Notes under the pieces: model-generated | What the model saw: only the letters and a program-made list of their open reading frames with translations | The model's database searches: none | What the model was told of the DNA's origin: nothing | In this document: in pieces, positions 17,424-27,422 of the stretch | Layout of the letters: each line of letters starts with the position of its first letter | Position numbering within the stretch: the stretch's first letter is position 1 | Program-made: the position numbers and the translations under genes | Source of the DNA: Bacteroidota bacterium | GTDB lineage: Bacteria; Bacteroidota; Bacteroidia; Chitinophagales; Chitinophagaceae | DNA length: 57,445 nt | Direction of reading: 5' to 3' | NCBI GenBank assembly: GCA_013285855.1 | Contig: JABDGW010000008.1 | Span: forward strand, 1-57,445

Positions 17424-19627
17424 ATGAAAAAACTGCTTATTAAATTTATTCACTTTAGCCTCTTTATCATTTATTCCACTGTAGCTATTGCCCAAGACAA
17501 TTATATTGACTCGCTAAAAAGAATTTTGCAAACTGAAAAAGAAGATACTCAAAAAGTATATACAATAGCCAATATCAGCATCCGGCTATCTATAAAGAAG
17601 GATAGTGTTGCTGCTTTCCAGTATGCAACAAATGCCTTACAATTGGCTCAAAAATTAAATTTTACCCGGGGGGAAGCCTATGCATGTTTTTCGTTGAGTT
17701 TTTTTTATGGCAATACTAGAAAACCTGATAGCGCTTTGAAATACGCATTTAAAGCTTTAAGTCTGTATGAAGAAATAAACGATAAAGCCAACACGGCTTT
17801 TATTTGTCAAATTGTTGGAGACTACTATGACAATGGGTTAAACAACGAGCCTGAAGCACTCGTGTATTTATACAAGGCTTTGAAATTATATGAACAGTTA
17901 GGAGATAAAAAATCAATAGCTTATTGTCTTTATCAAATAGGTGCAAAAAATTACTGGCTTGAAAATTATGATGAATCATTAAAAAATTATCAACAATGCT
18001 TACAGCTCAGTAAGGAAATAATTACACCCAAGGTATTATTGAATCTTATTTCTACATAGGAAATATTTTTTCAATAAAAAAGAATTATGGTGAATCACTG
18101 AAATATGATTCAATAGCATTAAGAATTGCCGATTCATTATCTGACAAAGAAGGAATAGCCGATGCACATTCAGGCATAGGTATTAATCTTGAAAAGCTAA
18201 GTGAAGCTGATGACAATAAAGCTTTATCAAAAACTTATTTGAATGAAGCCGTAAAAAATTATTTAAGTGCAGTAGACTATTATAAAGGATACGATATTGG
18301 CGCAATCGGCGATACTTATTCGAGGCTTGGTAAAGCAAATACGCAACTTCATAATTTTCCTGAAGCAAAAAAATATTATCAGTTGGCTGTACAAACAGGA
18401 AAAGATATTGCATCGGCGGATAATTTGAAAACTGCCTATGAAGGTTTTTCAAAATTAGACAGTATGGAAGGAAATTATCTTGATGCGTATAAACATTACA
18501 AGCTTTTTATTACCTACCGTGACAGCATCTTTAATGAAAAGAATACAAAAAAAATTATTCAGTCGCAAATGCAATATGATTTTGATAAAAAAGAATTTCT
18601 TGCAAAAGCAGAACAACAAAAGAAAGATGCAGAAGCAAAGCGAATAAAAAATCAACAATACTTTGCTATCGCTGCATTGGGTATTGTTGTATTAGCTGTT
18701 GTAATTATTGCCTTAATACAGTTTAAAAATAACAAACACAAACAAAAAGCAAATCTTTTACTTACAGAACAAAAAGCAAAAGTTGAGACAACACTATCAG
18801 ATTTAAAATCCACCCAAGCCCAACTTATACAATCAGAAAAAATGGCAAGCCTTGGAGAGCTCACCGCAGGCATTGCCCACGAAATACAAAACCCTTTAAA
18901 TTTCGTGAATAATTTTAGTGAAGTAAACCAGGAAATGATTGAAGAATTATTAAGTGAGAAGTCAAAGGTGAGAAGTGAGAGGAATGAAGAATTAGAAAAT
19001 GAAATATTAAATGATATAAAAGTTAACGAAGAAAAAATAAATCATCATGGCAAACGCGCAGATGCCATTGTAAAAGGCATGCTGCAACATTCAAAGCAAA
19101 CAAAAGGTATAAAAGAACCAACAAATATTAATGCTTTGTGTGATGAATATTTAAGATTGAGTTATCATGGCATGCGGGCAAAAGACAAAAATTTCAATGC
19201 AGATTTTAAAACAGATTTTGATGAAACGATTGGTAAAATAAATATCGTTCCGCAAGATATTGGAAGAGTATTATTGAATCTTTTTAATAATGCTTTTTAT
19301 GCAGTGAATGAAAAACAAAAAACTTTTGATGAAAATTATAAACCAACAGTTTCCATTCAAACTAAAAAAGAAAATAATAATGTACGCATTACTGTTAGCG
19401 ATAACGGCAATGGCATTCCGCAAAACATCAAAGAAAAAATATTTCAGCCATTCTTTACAACAAAACCAACCGGCGAAGGAACTGGTTTGGGTTTATCTTT
19501 AAGCTATGATATTATCAAAGCGCATGGAGGAGAAATAAAAGTGCAAACGAAAGTTGATGAAGGAAATCCCGATAATTTTGGGAAAGAAGAGGGGACAACA
19601 TTTATAATTCAATTGCCTGTTGCATGA
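17424..19627 (+). pseudogene. TPR-type sensor histidine kinase with one frameshift
   Basis: ATG 17424 opens a signal peptide and TPR domain that reads to a stop at 18059. The continuation (QGIIESYFYIGNIF...) is in another frame from about 18025 to the TAA at 19625-19627. The two halves together match the full length of the other TPR kinases, about 730 residues. The downstream part contains further TPRs, a TM helix, and the complete shared transmitter with its His in GIAHEIQNP. The break is near ACACCCAAGG (about 18025-18035). Translation of a soluble-start fragment from an internal TTG (18239) is possible but would lack a signal peptide. The tail has an extra VDEGNPDNFGKEEG insertion encoded around a TCCC...GGGA palindrome (19567-19583), also seen in the remnant at 48523. 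Heptamers occur at 18954-18981. Confidence 0.85.
18954..18981 (+). repeat. Heptanucleotide tandem repeat inside kinase gene (loop A)
   Basis: Units GTGAGAA, GTCAAAG, GTGAGAA, GTGAGAG encode SEKSKVRSERN in frame between the H-box helix and the X-region. Confidence 0.75.
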
Positions 19628-19639
19628 GCAGACCAAATA

Positions 19640-19680
19640 ATCATGGTAATCAGTTAATCCTATAAATCATGGTTCAGACA
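19640..19680 (+). repeat. Dispersed ATC-rich motif, copy 1
   Basis: AATCAGTTAATCCTATAAAT followed by CATGGTTCAGACA. A related copy, AATCCTATAAATCCTGGTTC then ACACA, lies at about 39708-39740. This copy runs directly into the kinase-tail remnant at 19669; the other lies 45 bp after the remnant ending at 39663. Confidence 0.5.
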
Positions 19681-19758
19681 ATTAAAGCGCATGATGGTGA
19701 AATAAAAGTAGAAACAAAAGAAGGTGAAACAAAGTTTATTCTTATTTTACCATCATAA
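19669..19758 (+). pseudogene. Orphan 3' tail of a kinase gene
   Basis: A 29-codon frame, [20 protein letters not shown] then TKFILILPS and TAA, matches the last 25 residues of the kinases ([19 protein letters not shown]). Homology begins at ATTAAAGCGCATG, right after the dispersed motif. The ATG is part of that motif, so expression as a peptide is not supported. It lies 41 bp after the end of kinase 17424-19627. Confidence 0.78.
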
Positions 19759-19936
19759 ATCTATTACTACTGCTTAAACCATAACAAAACATGCAACTGC
19801 ATCATTCAACACATCTATACAATATGTTCCGGGTAAAAGCATAGTGAAAAAAAATTAAATCATGTAAACAATGGATTGATCAATATGGTGGAAAAATGAA
19901 ACTAAAACTACAAACCAAAAACTATAAACTGAAGAT

Positions 19937-20677
19937 ATGGAAGTACATCATCACCCACACGTTGAAAAGAAAAATTTTAAAGAATATTTTCTTGAATTCT
20001 TAATGATATTTCTTGCTGTAACGCTTGGTTTTTTTGCGGAGAACGTTAGGGAACATATCGCCGACAATGATAAAGGAAAACTATATATACAATCGCTTTA
20101 CAACGATATGCAACAAGATAGCACTAATATTAAAACCGTTATTGCTTTTAATGAGCGGCAGATAAAAATGTTCGACACATTAATAACACTAATTCACCAA
20201 CCTTCGCCCGACAGCAACAATATTAACAAGCTTTATTTTTTTGCAAGAATTACAACAAGAACTTTCACTTTTGAACCTACAGACCGAACCATTGTGCAAT
20301 TAAATAATTCCGGTAATTTCAGGCTTATCAGTAACATCCGCCTTGCAGATAGTATTTTGGACTACGAGCGGCAGGAAGCTACTTATAAAGAAAGCATATC
20401 TGTAAGTTCAACAGAAAGATATGCGCTGTATCCTTTTATTTCAACCATTTTTGATGCTACCGTTTTTACAACTATGGTTGATAGCGCCAACCACATTCAT
20501 CTACCTGTTGGTTTGCATAGTATAAATATCTCTGATAAAAAATTAATTAATCAATTTATTTATTATCTGCACCAGGTGCAATCAACAAGAGTAGCGGAAA
20601 CCCGGAGTTTGCAAAGGCTTTCAAAACAATCAACTGAAATTCGAAATCTGATTAAACAAAACTACACATTGCAATAA
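19937..20677 (+). CDS. MEVHHHPH-family membrane-anchored protein, copy 1
   Basis: This 246-residue protein begins MEVHHHPHVEKKNFKEYFLE, then has one hydrophobic helix (about 21-36, FLMIFLAVTLGFFAEN) and a helical domain to the end with many charged residues. Proteins with this His-rich opening and single helix are common in Bacteroidota and have no known function; I know of no activity for them. No signal peptidase site is evident, so the helix probably stays as an anchor with most of the protein on one side. The stop overlaps the start of the second copy by one base, so the two are translated together. The pair is embedded between kinases, with a kinase tail remnant on each side. Confidence 0.85.
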   Translation: MEVHHHPHVEKKNFKEYFLEFLMIFLAVTLGFFAENVREHIADNDKGKLYIQSLYNDMQQDSTNIKTVIAFNERQIKMFDTLITLIHQPSPDSNNINKLYFFARITTRTFTFEPTDRTIVQLNNSGNFRLISNIRLADSILDYERQEATYKESISVSSTERYALYPFISTIFDATVFTTMVDSANHIHLPVGLHSINISDKKLINQFIYYLHQVQSTRVAETRSLQRLSKQSTEIRNLIKQNYTLQ

Positions 20678-21426
20678 TGGAAGTACATCATCATCCACAC
20701 GTAGCAAAGAAAAATTTCAAAGAATATTTTTTGGAATTTGTAATGATATTTCTTGCGGTAACACTGGGTTTTTTTGCAGAGAATTTGAGAGAACACAAGG
20801 CCGATAAAGAAAAAGCAACACAATACAGTAAATCTTTTTATGAAGATCTGAAAACAGATGCTGCAAGATTAAATTACCTCATAGACTTTGAAACAAAAAA
20901 GATAGTTGCATTAAATGTTCTTCAAAGTTGTTATGATAGTCTTTTAAAAAATCAAACACCTGTATCTGAACTAACAATTATTAAAAATTCACTTTCCAAT
21001 AATCCATTCCAAATGAATAGGCGCACGTTTGGGCAACTTACAAACGCAGGTGGTTTTCGTCTTTTGGAAGATGCCGATGCGGACAGCATTATCAGTTACC
21101 AAACAGCAGGAAGTAATATAGAGAATTACCAGGCTACTTTATACCAGCAATCGCAGGATAATGTACGAAATACATTTAATGAAGTGGTTGATTTTATTGG
21201 TTATTCAAGTTTATATAGCGATGTTATTAATAATCCTTTGCCAGATGCCGGCGAAATAAAAAGCTCATTGTTTTCTTCTGCTGACAAGATTATGCTCAAT
21301 AAATATTTCAACAATTTATTTCAGTATTTACGGGTAACTGTGCAGCACAGAAATGGATTAGAAAGATTGAACGGGAAAGCCATAAAACAGCTTGAGTATT
21401 TTAAAAACAAATACCAGTTCGAATAA
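20677..21426 (+). CDS. MEVHHHPH-family membrane-anchored protein, copy 2
   Basis: This 249-residue paralogue of the preceding gene shares nearly the same first 45 codons (MEVHHHPHVAKKNFKEYFLE, then VMIFLAVTLGFFAENLREHK) at DNA level, while the rest has diverged strongly. The conserved part is exactly the His-rich leader plus membrane helix; the soluble domain keeps only scattered matches such as QLTNAGGFRLL against QLNNSGNFRLI. Conserved leader with variable remainder suggests that the leader is a docking or anchoring unit. The start codon overlaps the upstream TAA. A kinase remnant begins 3 bp after its stop. Confidence 0.85.
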   Translation: MEVHHHPHVAKKNFKEYFLEFVMIFLAVTLGFFAENLREHKADKEKATQYSKSFYEDLKTDAARLNYLIDFETKKIVALNVLQSCYDSLLKNQTPVSELTIIKNSLSNNPFQMNRRTFGQLTNAGGFRLLEDADADSIISYQTAGSNIENYQATLYQQSQDNVRNTFNEVVDFIGYSSLYSDVINNPLPDAGEIKSSLFSSADKIMLNKYFNNLFQYLRVTVQHRNGLERLNGKAIKQLEYFKNKYQFE

Positions 21427-21429
21427 AAT

Positions 21430-21585
21430 GATAAAATATTTCAACCCTTCCTCACCACAAAACCAACAGGACAAGGAATAGTTTTGGGATTGAGTTTAAG
21501 CTACGATATAATAAAAGCGCATAACGGAAATATAAAAGTGGAAAGCAAGGAAGGCAAAGGCACTGAAATTATTATCCGGTTATAA
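21430..21585 (+). pseudogene. Orphan 3' tail of a kinase gene
   Basis: An open frame with no start: [20 protein letters not shown], then [20 protein letters not shown] and EGKGTEIIIRL, ending at TAA 21583-21585. It is the last 51 codons of the transmitter, with F-to-L and a G2 box damaged to GQGIVLGLSL, so it has been drifting without selection for ATP binding. It begins immediately after the MEVHHHPH pair. Confidence 0.85.
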
Positions 21586-21651
21586 TTTCTTTTGATAGAT
21601 TGTAGTAAATTATCGCTCTGAAATTATGCTGCATCAAAGTTTACACGCCTT

Positions 21652-23877
21652 ATGAAATATTTAATGCTATGCCTGTTGTTTTTTATTTGCATGACAAATA
21701 CACAGGCGCAAACCAAAAAAATTGACAGCCTTAACCGGCTTATAAGTAAAGCGACGTCTGATACACAAAGAATTAATTTAGCCATAACAAAACTTAAATT
21801 TTTAGGTGAGCTTGATCTTGATTCTGCTGTTGCTGATGCAATCAGCATAATCCAGGAATCAAAAAATATACAGTATAAAAAAGGCGAAGCAAAAGCAAGA
21901 ATAAATTTGGCAGGCAACTATTGTTTTAAAGGTGAATATGCGGCAGCAAAAGAGAACCTGGATATTTCAAAACAGATTCTTTCACAAATAAAAGATTCGG
22001 CTGCTCTTGCAAAGATGTATAATGTTTATGGCTTCATGTATGCGATGCAAAACAAGTTTGATACCTCACATGGGTTTTATAATAAGGCAATTGAAATTGC
22101 CCGGTTACAAAATGATAAAACCTTGCAGGCAACTATATATCAAAATAATGCAATTGCATACCAGCAGCAATCAAATTACCCGCAGGCTTTACTCAATTAT
22201 CAAAAAGCTTTAACTGTTTCGGAGGAGATAAATGATGAAGAAGGAGAAGCATATATTTATCTAAACATAGCCATCACTTATGCTTCTATAGACGATCCTG
22301 CAAGAGCAGAACCATCGTATTTTAAAGCGCTGGCCATTGCAAAAAAACTGGGTCTGAAAAACGTAGAGGCGTATGCCTATGCTAATTTAGCATCGCTTTA
22401 CAGTGATCAAAATAAATCTAAAGAACAGTATGATGTTGCAATGAAGGCAGCTAAGTTGGGAAAAGAAACAGGCGATCAGGGTATAGAGGCAAGCAGTCTG
22501 TCAAGAGCGGCCATGGCATTAGCTGATCAAAATAAATTTGAAGACGCTGAGAAAATAAACGGGCAGGCAATGATTATTGCTGATTCATCCAAACAGCCTT
22601 ATAATACATACCAAACCCGTGCTAATATGGGTGCCATATTAAAAATGGAAAATAATTACAGCAAAGCAATTCCTTATTATGAAAAAGCTTTTCAATCATT
22701 AACAGATGCAGATCTTTATGATGAAGAAGTTGGAACCTCTTATTCCAATTTGTCGGAGTGTTATGAGAAAACCGGCCAGTATCAGAAGTCTTTAGCTGCT
22801 TATAAAATTTCATCAAAAATTTCTGACTCGATACGAAGCAGGGAGAATGTAAAGAAAGCAACGGAACTTACAATGAATTATGAATTTGAAAAAAAACAAC
22901 AAATAGCAAAAGATGAGCAACAAAAACAAAATGATTTGGCAAAAACAAAACAAACGGCTTTATTAATTGGTTTAATACTAACGTTCATATTAGCCATTGT
23001 TGCATTTAACGGGTTTAAAAATAAACGGAAGGCTAATTTGCAGCTTCAGCAACAAAAGCAAAAAGTAGAAAGCGCTTTATCAGAATTAAAATCAACCCAG
23101 GCGCAATTAATTCAATCAGAAAAAATGGCAAGTCTTGGTGAACTTACTGCCGGCATTGCACACGAGATACAAAATCCATTAAACTTCGTGAATAATTTTT
23201 CTGAGATAAATAAAGAGTTGATAGAAGAGATTGAAGATGAAAGGTCAAAAGTGAATGGCGAAGGAGATGAAGAACTAGAAACTGAATTGTTGAGCGATAT
23301 AAAACGGAACACCGAAAAAATAATTCATCATGGTAAAAGAGCAGATGCAATCGTAAAGGGCATGCTGCAACATTCAAGAAAGAGTGAAGGCACAAAAGAA
23401 CTGACAGACATCAATGTTTTGTGTAATGAATATCTGCGGTTAAGCTATCACGGTATGCGGGCAAAAGACAAGGAATTCAATGCAACTATTAATACTGATT
23501 TTGATAAAAGCATCGGCAACATAAATATTGTGCCGCAAGATATCGGGAGAGTGCTGCTTAATCTTATCAACAATGCATTTTATGCAACAAATGAAAAGAA
23601 AAAGCTAATGGCTAACGGCTATGAGCCAATGGCCAAGATATCAACAAAAAGATTGAATGATACAATAGAGATAAGAGTTGAAGATAATGGCAACGGCATT
23701 CCTGCCTCAGTAAAAGGGAAAATCTTTCAGCCATTCTTTACTACCAAGCCAACGGGTGAGGGAACAGGATTGGGTTTATCATTAAGCTATGATATAGTAA
23801 AGGCTCACGGTGGCGAAATAAAAGTGGAGAGTAAAGAGGGTGAAGGAAGTGAGTTTATTATTAATTTACCTATTTAA
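21652..23877 (+). CDS. TPR-type sensor histidine kinase
   Basis: This 741-residue protein has a signal peptide (1-18), TPR repeats about 25-420, a TM helix at about 436-455 and the shared transmitter with H504. It resembles kinase 6295 over the sensor (IDSLNRLISKATSDTQRINL; ENVKKATELTMNYEFEKKQ), so the two are paralogues by whole-gene descent, not just by transmitter. Two heptamer-like arrays are present: a weak one in loop A (23243-23263) and a clear one in loop B (23604-23638, GCTAATG-type). Its tail SYDIVKAHGGEIK matches kinase 8564 rather than 6295, hinting that 3' ends are exchanged independently of the sensors. The upstream spacer has a GTAAATT-CGC core like that before 4371. Confidence 0.93.
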   Translation: MKYLMLCLLFFICMTNTQAQTKKIDSLNRLISKATSDTQRINLAITKLKFLGELDLDSAVADAISIIQESKNIQYKKGEAKARINLAGNYCFKGEYAAAKENLDISKQILSQIKDSAALAKMYNVYGFMYAMQNKFDTSHGFYNKAIEIARLQNDKTLQATIYQNNAIAYQQQSNYPQALLNYQKALTVSEEINDEEGEAYIYLNIAITYASIDDPARAEPSYFKALAIAKKLGLKNVEAYAYANLASLYSDQNKSKEQYDVAMKAAKLGKETGDQGIEASSLSRAAMALADQNKFEDAEKINGQAMIIADSSKQPYNTYQTRANMGAILKMENNYSKAIPYYEKAFQSLTDADLYDEEVGTSYSNLSECYEKTGQYQKSLAAYKISSKISDSIRSRENVKKATELTMNYEFEKKQQIAKDEQQKQNDLAKTKQTALLIGLILTFILAIVAFNGFKNKRKANLQLQQQKQKVESALSELKSTQAQLIQSEKMASLGELTAGIAHEIQNPLNFVNNFSEINKELIEEIEDERSKVNGEGDEELETELLSDIKRNTEKIIHHGKRADAIVKGMLQHSRKSEGTKELTDINVLCNEYLRLSYHGMRAKDKEFNATINTDFDKSIGNINIVPQDIGRVLLNLINNAFYATNEKKKLMANGYEPMAKISTKRLNDTIEIRVEDNGNGIPASVKGKIFQPFFTTKPTGEGTGLGLSLSYDIVKAHGGEIKVESKEGEGSEFIINLPI
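23604..23638 (+). repeat. Heptanucleotide tandem repeat inside kinase gene (loop B)
   Basis: Units GCTAATG, GCTAACG, GCTATGA, GCCAATG, GCCAAGA. They replace the usual [11 protein letters not shown] coding stretch, giving KLMANGYEPMAKISTKR, so the repeat has overwritten part of a conserved strand. Confidence 0.72.
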
Positions 23878-24004
23878 TTATCCTTTTAATCAGAAAAAAT
23901 TTTTTAAATCTACGGCCAGGCAATCTGGTGATGAGAATTAACTGTTGAAATAAAAGCAGGGGCGTGATCTGAATTTATAATCATTTAAATGCTTAATTTT
24001 CGAC

Positions 24005-27000
24005 ATGAAGCTGAAGTCCGCTTTACTGCTTATTGTCTTAGTGATTTTTATTTCTTCAACAATACATTCGCAACTTAATTCCGGTAATTTAAACCAATAC
24101 ACAGAGAATGACGGATTACCAGGCGCCCAGGTAAATACACTTTTAATAGATAAGTTTGGCTACGTATGGACGGGAACCATAAATGGGTTAGCGCGGTTTG
24201 ATGGTTACCAGTTCAAAAGATTTTATTCAAATCCCAATGACACAACTTCTATACAGGGGTTGATTATATGGTCGCTCTTTGAAGATCATAAAGGCCAGGT
24301 ATGGATTGGAAGCAGCCCTTCATTTCTTAATGTTTTTGATCCTGTCTTAAAAAAATTCAGGCACTATGAATTTGCACACCTGGTAAATCATGCCGCCAAT
24401 GTTGAATTGATTGCAGCAGCTATGTGCGAGGATAATAATGGCAGAATTTATTTCGGCATCACCACCTATTTAAATGAAACGATTTCTTCCGCTCTTTTAT
24501 ACAAAGAGGAAAAAGATGATACCATAAAAATATTCCACGTCCCTGATAGCCTGTTGGTACAAAATATTATCAGCATGACCAAAGACAAAGCGGGTAATAT
24601 TTGGTTTCTTAGTTATTCAGGTTTATTTAAAATTGATACTGCAAAAAAGATCACTAAGATTACATTAATGGAGCAGGAACTCAAAAGAAATAATGAGTTG
24701 GCTTCAGATTTTAAAATTGATAACAACGGGCACGTATTAATGATAACTACAACTTCGCGGTTGTATGATTTTGATCCTGCTAAAGGCACTTACAAAGCAT
24801 GGCTTTCCGATAAACTTCTTCCGCAAACGAAAAACGATTTAACACGCACAGTAATTGCATTGGATGGAATTGGTAATGTATGGCTAACATCTAATGCAGG
24901 CGTTCAATATTTTAACCGTAAAACAAGTAAATTTTCATTGTTTAACAGTGGCGTAAAAAAACAACTGGAACACACGTTTGCTAACAAGCTTGCTGTGGAC
25001 AGTTTTGGAACATTATGGATTGCCTCAACCAGTAATGGCTTACTTAAATATGAAAATAAAGCGCAGGTCAATTCCTATATTTATGATAAGGCCGATAAAA
25101 ATTCAATCACTTCAGGTTGGGCAAATTTTATTTATGAAGGCAGTGATGGACGAATCTGGATTGGCACAAGTGGATCTGCCAATACTTCCGGCATAAATGT
25201 ATTGGATAGCCGCACAGGAATTCTTACACCATTTCCCTTCTCCCGTTTTTCAGCACAGTTGGATGGTGTTTTTGCGCTTTGGGAAAATAAACCAGATGAG
25301 TTATATGTAGCGGGTTTTAAGAAATTATTTTTATTGTCAGAGAAGACGTATGCGTTAAAACCTGTGTCGTTACCCGGTGCCCCCGATACTATTACAATTC
25401 TCTATCATCTTAAAGACAGCCGGCAAAATGAATGGCTATGTACGTTAACGGGGTTGTATAAAAAAAGTAGGGGAGCGCATATATTCTCAAAATATGATCT
25501 AAGCAAAATTGAGGGCAGTGATGCAAGCAGTAATCAAATAACAAAAGCATACGAAAGTAAAAAACACGGGCTTTGGTTAACTACTGACAATGGCTTGTTT
25601 TTATACAATTACAACAATGATAAAATAGAAAGACATGGATTTGACAAGACTACAGGTGATGTTTTTGTAACACAAGATATAAACTCTTTTTATGAAGACA
25701 GAAACGGCATTGCATGGGTAGGCTCGTGGCAGGGTGGATTAAGCCGATATAATGTTGAAACAAGAAAAATTTTTTCTTATACCCGTAATGATGGGTTACC
25801 ATCTATGAGTATTCAAAGCATCTTGCCTGACGAAAAAAATAATTCTTTGTGGCTAAGCACATTTGAAGGGTTAAGCCGGTTGAATTTAAAAACTCAACAA
25901 TTCAATAATTTTTCTATTGCAGACGGCATACAGGGCCAGTTATTTGCTGATGGTTCTTGCTTAAAAACCTCAAGAGGTTTATTTGCATTTGGTGGCTCTA
26001 ATGGAATTACCATTTTCAATCCTGATGAAGTTGATAAAAATTCTCTAGCCCCAAAAGTATTTCTTACTGAACTAAAAGTATTTAACAGGCGTGTTATTCC
26101 GGGCAAAGGTTCTGTTCTTAAAAACCCTGTTTACGAAACGCAGCAGATAACACTGCCATACAATGGCAACAATATTTCCATTGAATTTTCTGTGCTTCAT
26201 TATTCAAATCCTGCAAAAAATACGATAAGTTATAAACTGGAAAATTATGATAACGAATGGCGGGATGCCGGCAGTTTGCATGAAGCTTTTTATCCGAATT
26301 TGCCTTCGGGTGAATATGTTTTTCATGTAAAAGCTGCAAACGATAAAGGTGTTTGGAATGAGCAGGGCGCTACACTTACAATTATAATTAAACTACCATG
26401 GTGGCGAACCAATCTTGCTTATTTTATTTATGCATTATTAACTGTTTGTATTGGAATTATCATTTACCGTTACTTTCATCAGCGCCTGATAAAAAAAGAA
26501 AAAGAAAGAAACCAGGCACGGGAATTAGAACAGGCTAAAGAAATTGAAAAGGCTTATTACAAACTTGCAGAAACCCATGAAACGCTAAAATCTACACAAG
26601 CCCAACTTATTCAATCAGAAAAAATGGCTTCGCTTGGTGCACTTACTGCAGGCGTTGCGCATGAGATACAAAACCCGCTGAACTTTGTAAATAATTTTTC
26701 AGAGGTGAATAATGACCTGATTGAAGAATTAAAAAGTCAAAAGTCAAAATTAAAAACTGAAGAGCAGGATGAAATATTAAATGATATTTTTCAAAACAAT
26801 GAAAAAATAAATCATCACGGCAAACGTGCTGATGCCATTGTGAAAGGAATGTTGCAACATTCAAGAACATCTACAGGGCAAAAAGAACCAACAAATCTTA
26901 ATAATTTATGTGATGAATATTTACGTCTCTCTTATCATGGCATGCATGCAAAAGATAAAAGCTTCAACGCAGATTTTAAAACAGATTTTGATGAAAGCAT

Positions 27001-27364
27001 TCGTAAAATAGTTGTTATTGCGCAGGATATGAGCAGGGTACTTCTCAATCTTTTCAATAATGCATTTTATGCAGTGAATGAGAAAAAGAAAACTGCTGGT
27101 GAGAATTACAAACCAACGGTATCAGTTAAAACAAAAAAATTAGATGATACAATTGAGATTACTGTAAAAGATAACGGCAATGGCATTCCGCAAAACATCA
27201 TTGATAAAATTTTTCAACCATTTTTTACTACCAAACCTACAGGGCAGGGAACTGGTTTGGGTTTGAGTTTGAGCTATGATATTATTAAAGCACATGGCGG
27301 AGAATTAAAAGTAGAAAGTAAAGAAGGTGAAGGAAGTGAGTTTGTTATTCAATTACCCGTTTAA
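24005..27364 (+). CDS. Propeller/Y_Y_Y sensor histidine kinase
   Basis: This 1119-residue protein has a signal peptide (1-23) followed by two-component regulator propeller repeats from about 30 to 670 (WTGTINGLARFDGYQF, IWIGTSG, AWVGSWQGGLSRYN). A Y_Y_Y domain lies at about 705-795 (YKLENYDNEWRDAG; LPSGEYVFHVKAAN), then a TM helix at about 804-824 and a coiled coil. The transmitter has H886, with a slightly altered H-box (GALTAGVAHEIQNP). This architecture is that of Bacteroidota sensors for polysaccharides, which in hybrid form carry an AraC output; here there is neither receiver nor DNA-binding domain. The N-box region ([20 protein letters not shown]) is also atypical. The heptamer array at 26729-26763 is nearly the same as that of TPR kinase 8564, linking the two transmitters despite unrelated sensors. 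Confidence 0.93.
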   Translation: MKLKSALLLIVLVIFISSTIHSQLNSGNLNQYTENDGLPGAQVNTLLIDKFGYVWTGTINGLARFDGYQFKRFYSNPNDTTSIQGLIIWSLFEDHKGQVWIGSSPSFLNVFDPVLKKFRHYEFAHLVNHAANVELIAAAMCEDNNGRIYFGITTYLNETISSALLYKEEKDDTIKIFHVPDSLLVQNIISMTKDKAGNIWFLSYSGLFKIDTAKKITKITLMEQELKRNNELASDFKIDNNGHVLMITTTSRLYDFDPAKGTYKAWLSDKLLPQTKNDLTRTVIALDGIGNVWLTSNAGVQYFNRKTSKFSLFNSGVKKQLEHTFANKLAVDSFGTLWIASTSNGLLKYENKAQVNSYIYDKADKNSITSGWANFIYEGSDGRIWIGTSGSANTSGINVLDSRTGILTPFPFSRFSAQLDGVFALWENKPDELYVAGFKKLFLLSEKTYALKPVSLPGAPDTITILYHLKDSRQNEWLCTLTGLYKKSRGAHIFSKYDLSKIEGSDASSNQITKAYESKKHGLWLTTDNGLFLYNYNNDKIERHGFDKTTGDVFVTQDINSFYEDRNGIAWVGSWQGGLSRYNVETRKIFSYTRNDGLPSMSIQSILPDEKNNSLWLSTFEGLSRLNLKTQQFNNFSIADGIQGQLFADGSCLKTSRGLFAFGGSNGITIFNPDEVDKNSLAPKVFLTELKVFNRRVIPGKGSVLKNPVYETQQITLPYNGNNISIEFSVLHYSNPAKNTISYKLENYDNEWRDAGSLHEAFYPNLPSGEYVFHVKAANDKGVWNEQGATLTIIIKLPWWRTNLAYFIYALLTVCIGIIIYRYFHQRLIKKEKERNQARELEQAKEIEKAYYKLAETHETLKSTQAQLIQSEKMASLGALTAGVAHEIQNPLNFVNNFSEVNNDLIEELKSQKSKLKTEEQDEILNDIFQNNEKINHHGKRADAIVKGMLQHSRTSTGQKEPTNLNNLCDEYLRLSYHGMHAKDKSFNADFKTDFDESIRKIVVIAQDMSRVLLNLFNNAFYAVNEKKKTAGENYKPTVSVKTKKLDDTIEITVKDNGNGIPQNIIDKIFQPFFTTKPTGQGTGLGLSLSYDIIKAHGGELKVESKEGEGSEFVIQLPV
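26729..26763 (+). repeat. Heptanucleotide tandem repeat inside kinase gene (loop A)
   Basis: Units TTAAAAA, GTCAAAA, GTCAAAA, TTAAAAA, CTGAAGA, encoding LKSQKSKLKTEEQ. The order equals that at 9881-9915 with three base differences in the last unit. Confidence 0.8.
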
Positions 27365-27422
27365 ATTATCATTTATAAGGAAGTTTAAAAATTATCTGTA
27401 TACTGCTAATCTCCGTAACCAC

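Noticed and set aside
19308-19502. Small ORFs such as MKNKKLLMKIINQQFPFKL within kinase genes (also at 6010)
   Set aside because: They recur only because the transmitter DNA is repeated; the main frame is strongly coding and these are shifted readings.
24005-27364. Hybrid two-component system controlling a polysaccharide utilisation locus
   Set aside because: The protein lacks receiver and AraC domains, and no SusC/SusD or glycoside hydrolase genes are in the window.
27327-27422. N-terminal extension of kinase 27423
   Set aside because: It lies in another frame of the previous kinase's end and precedes a perfect signal peptide start.
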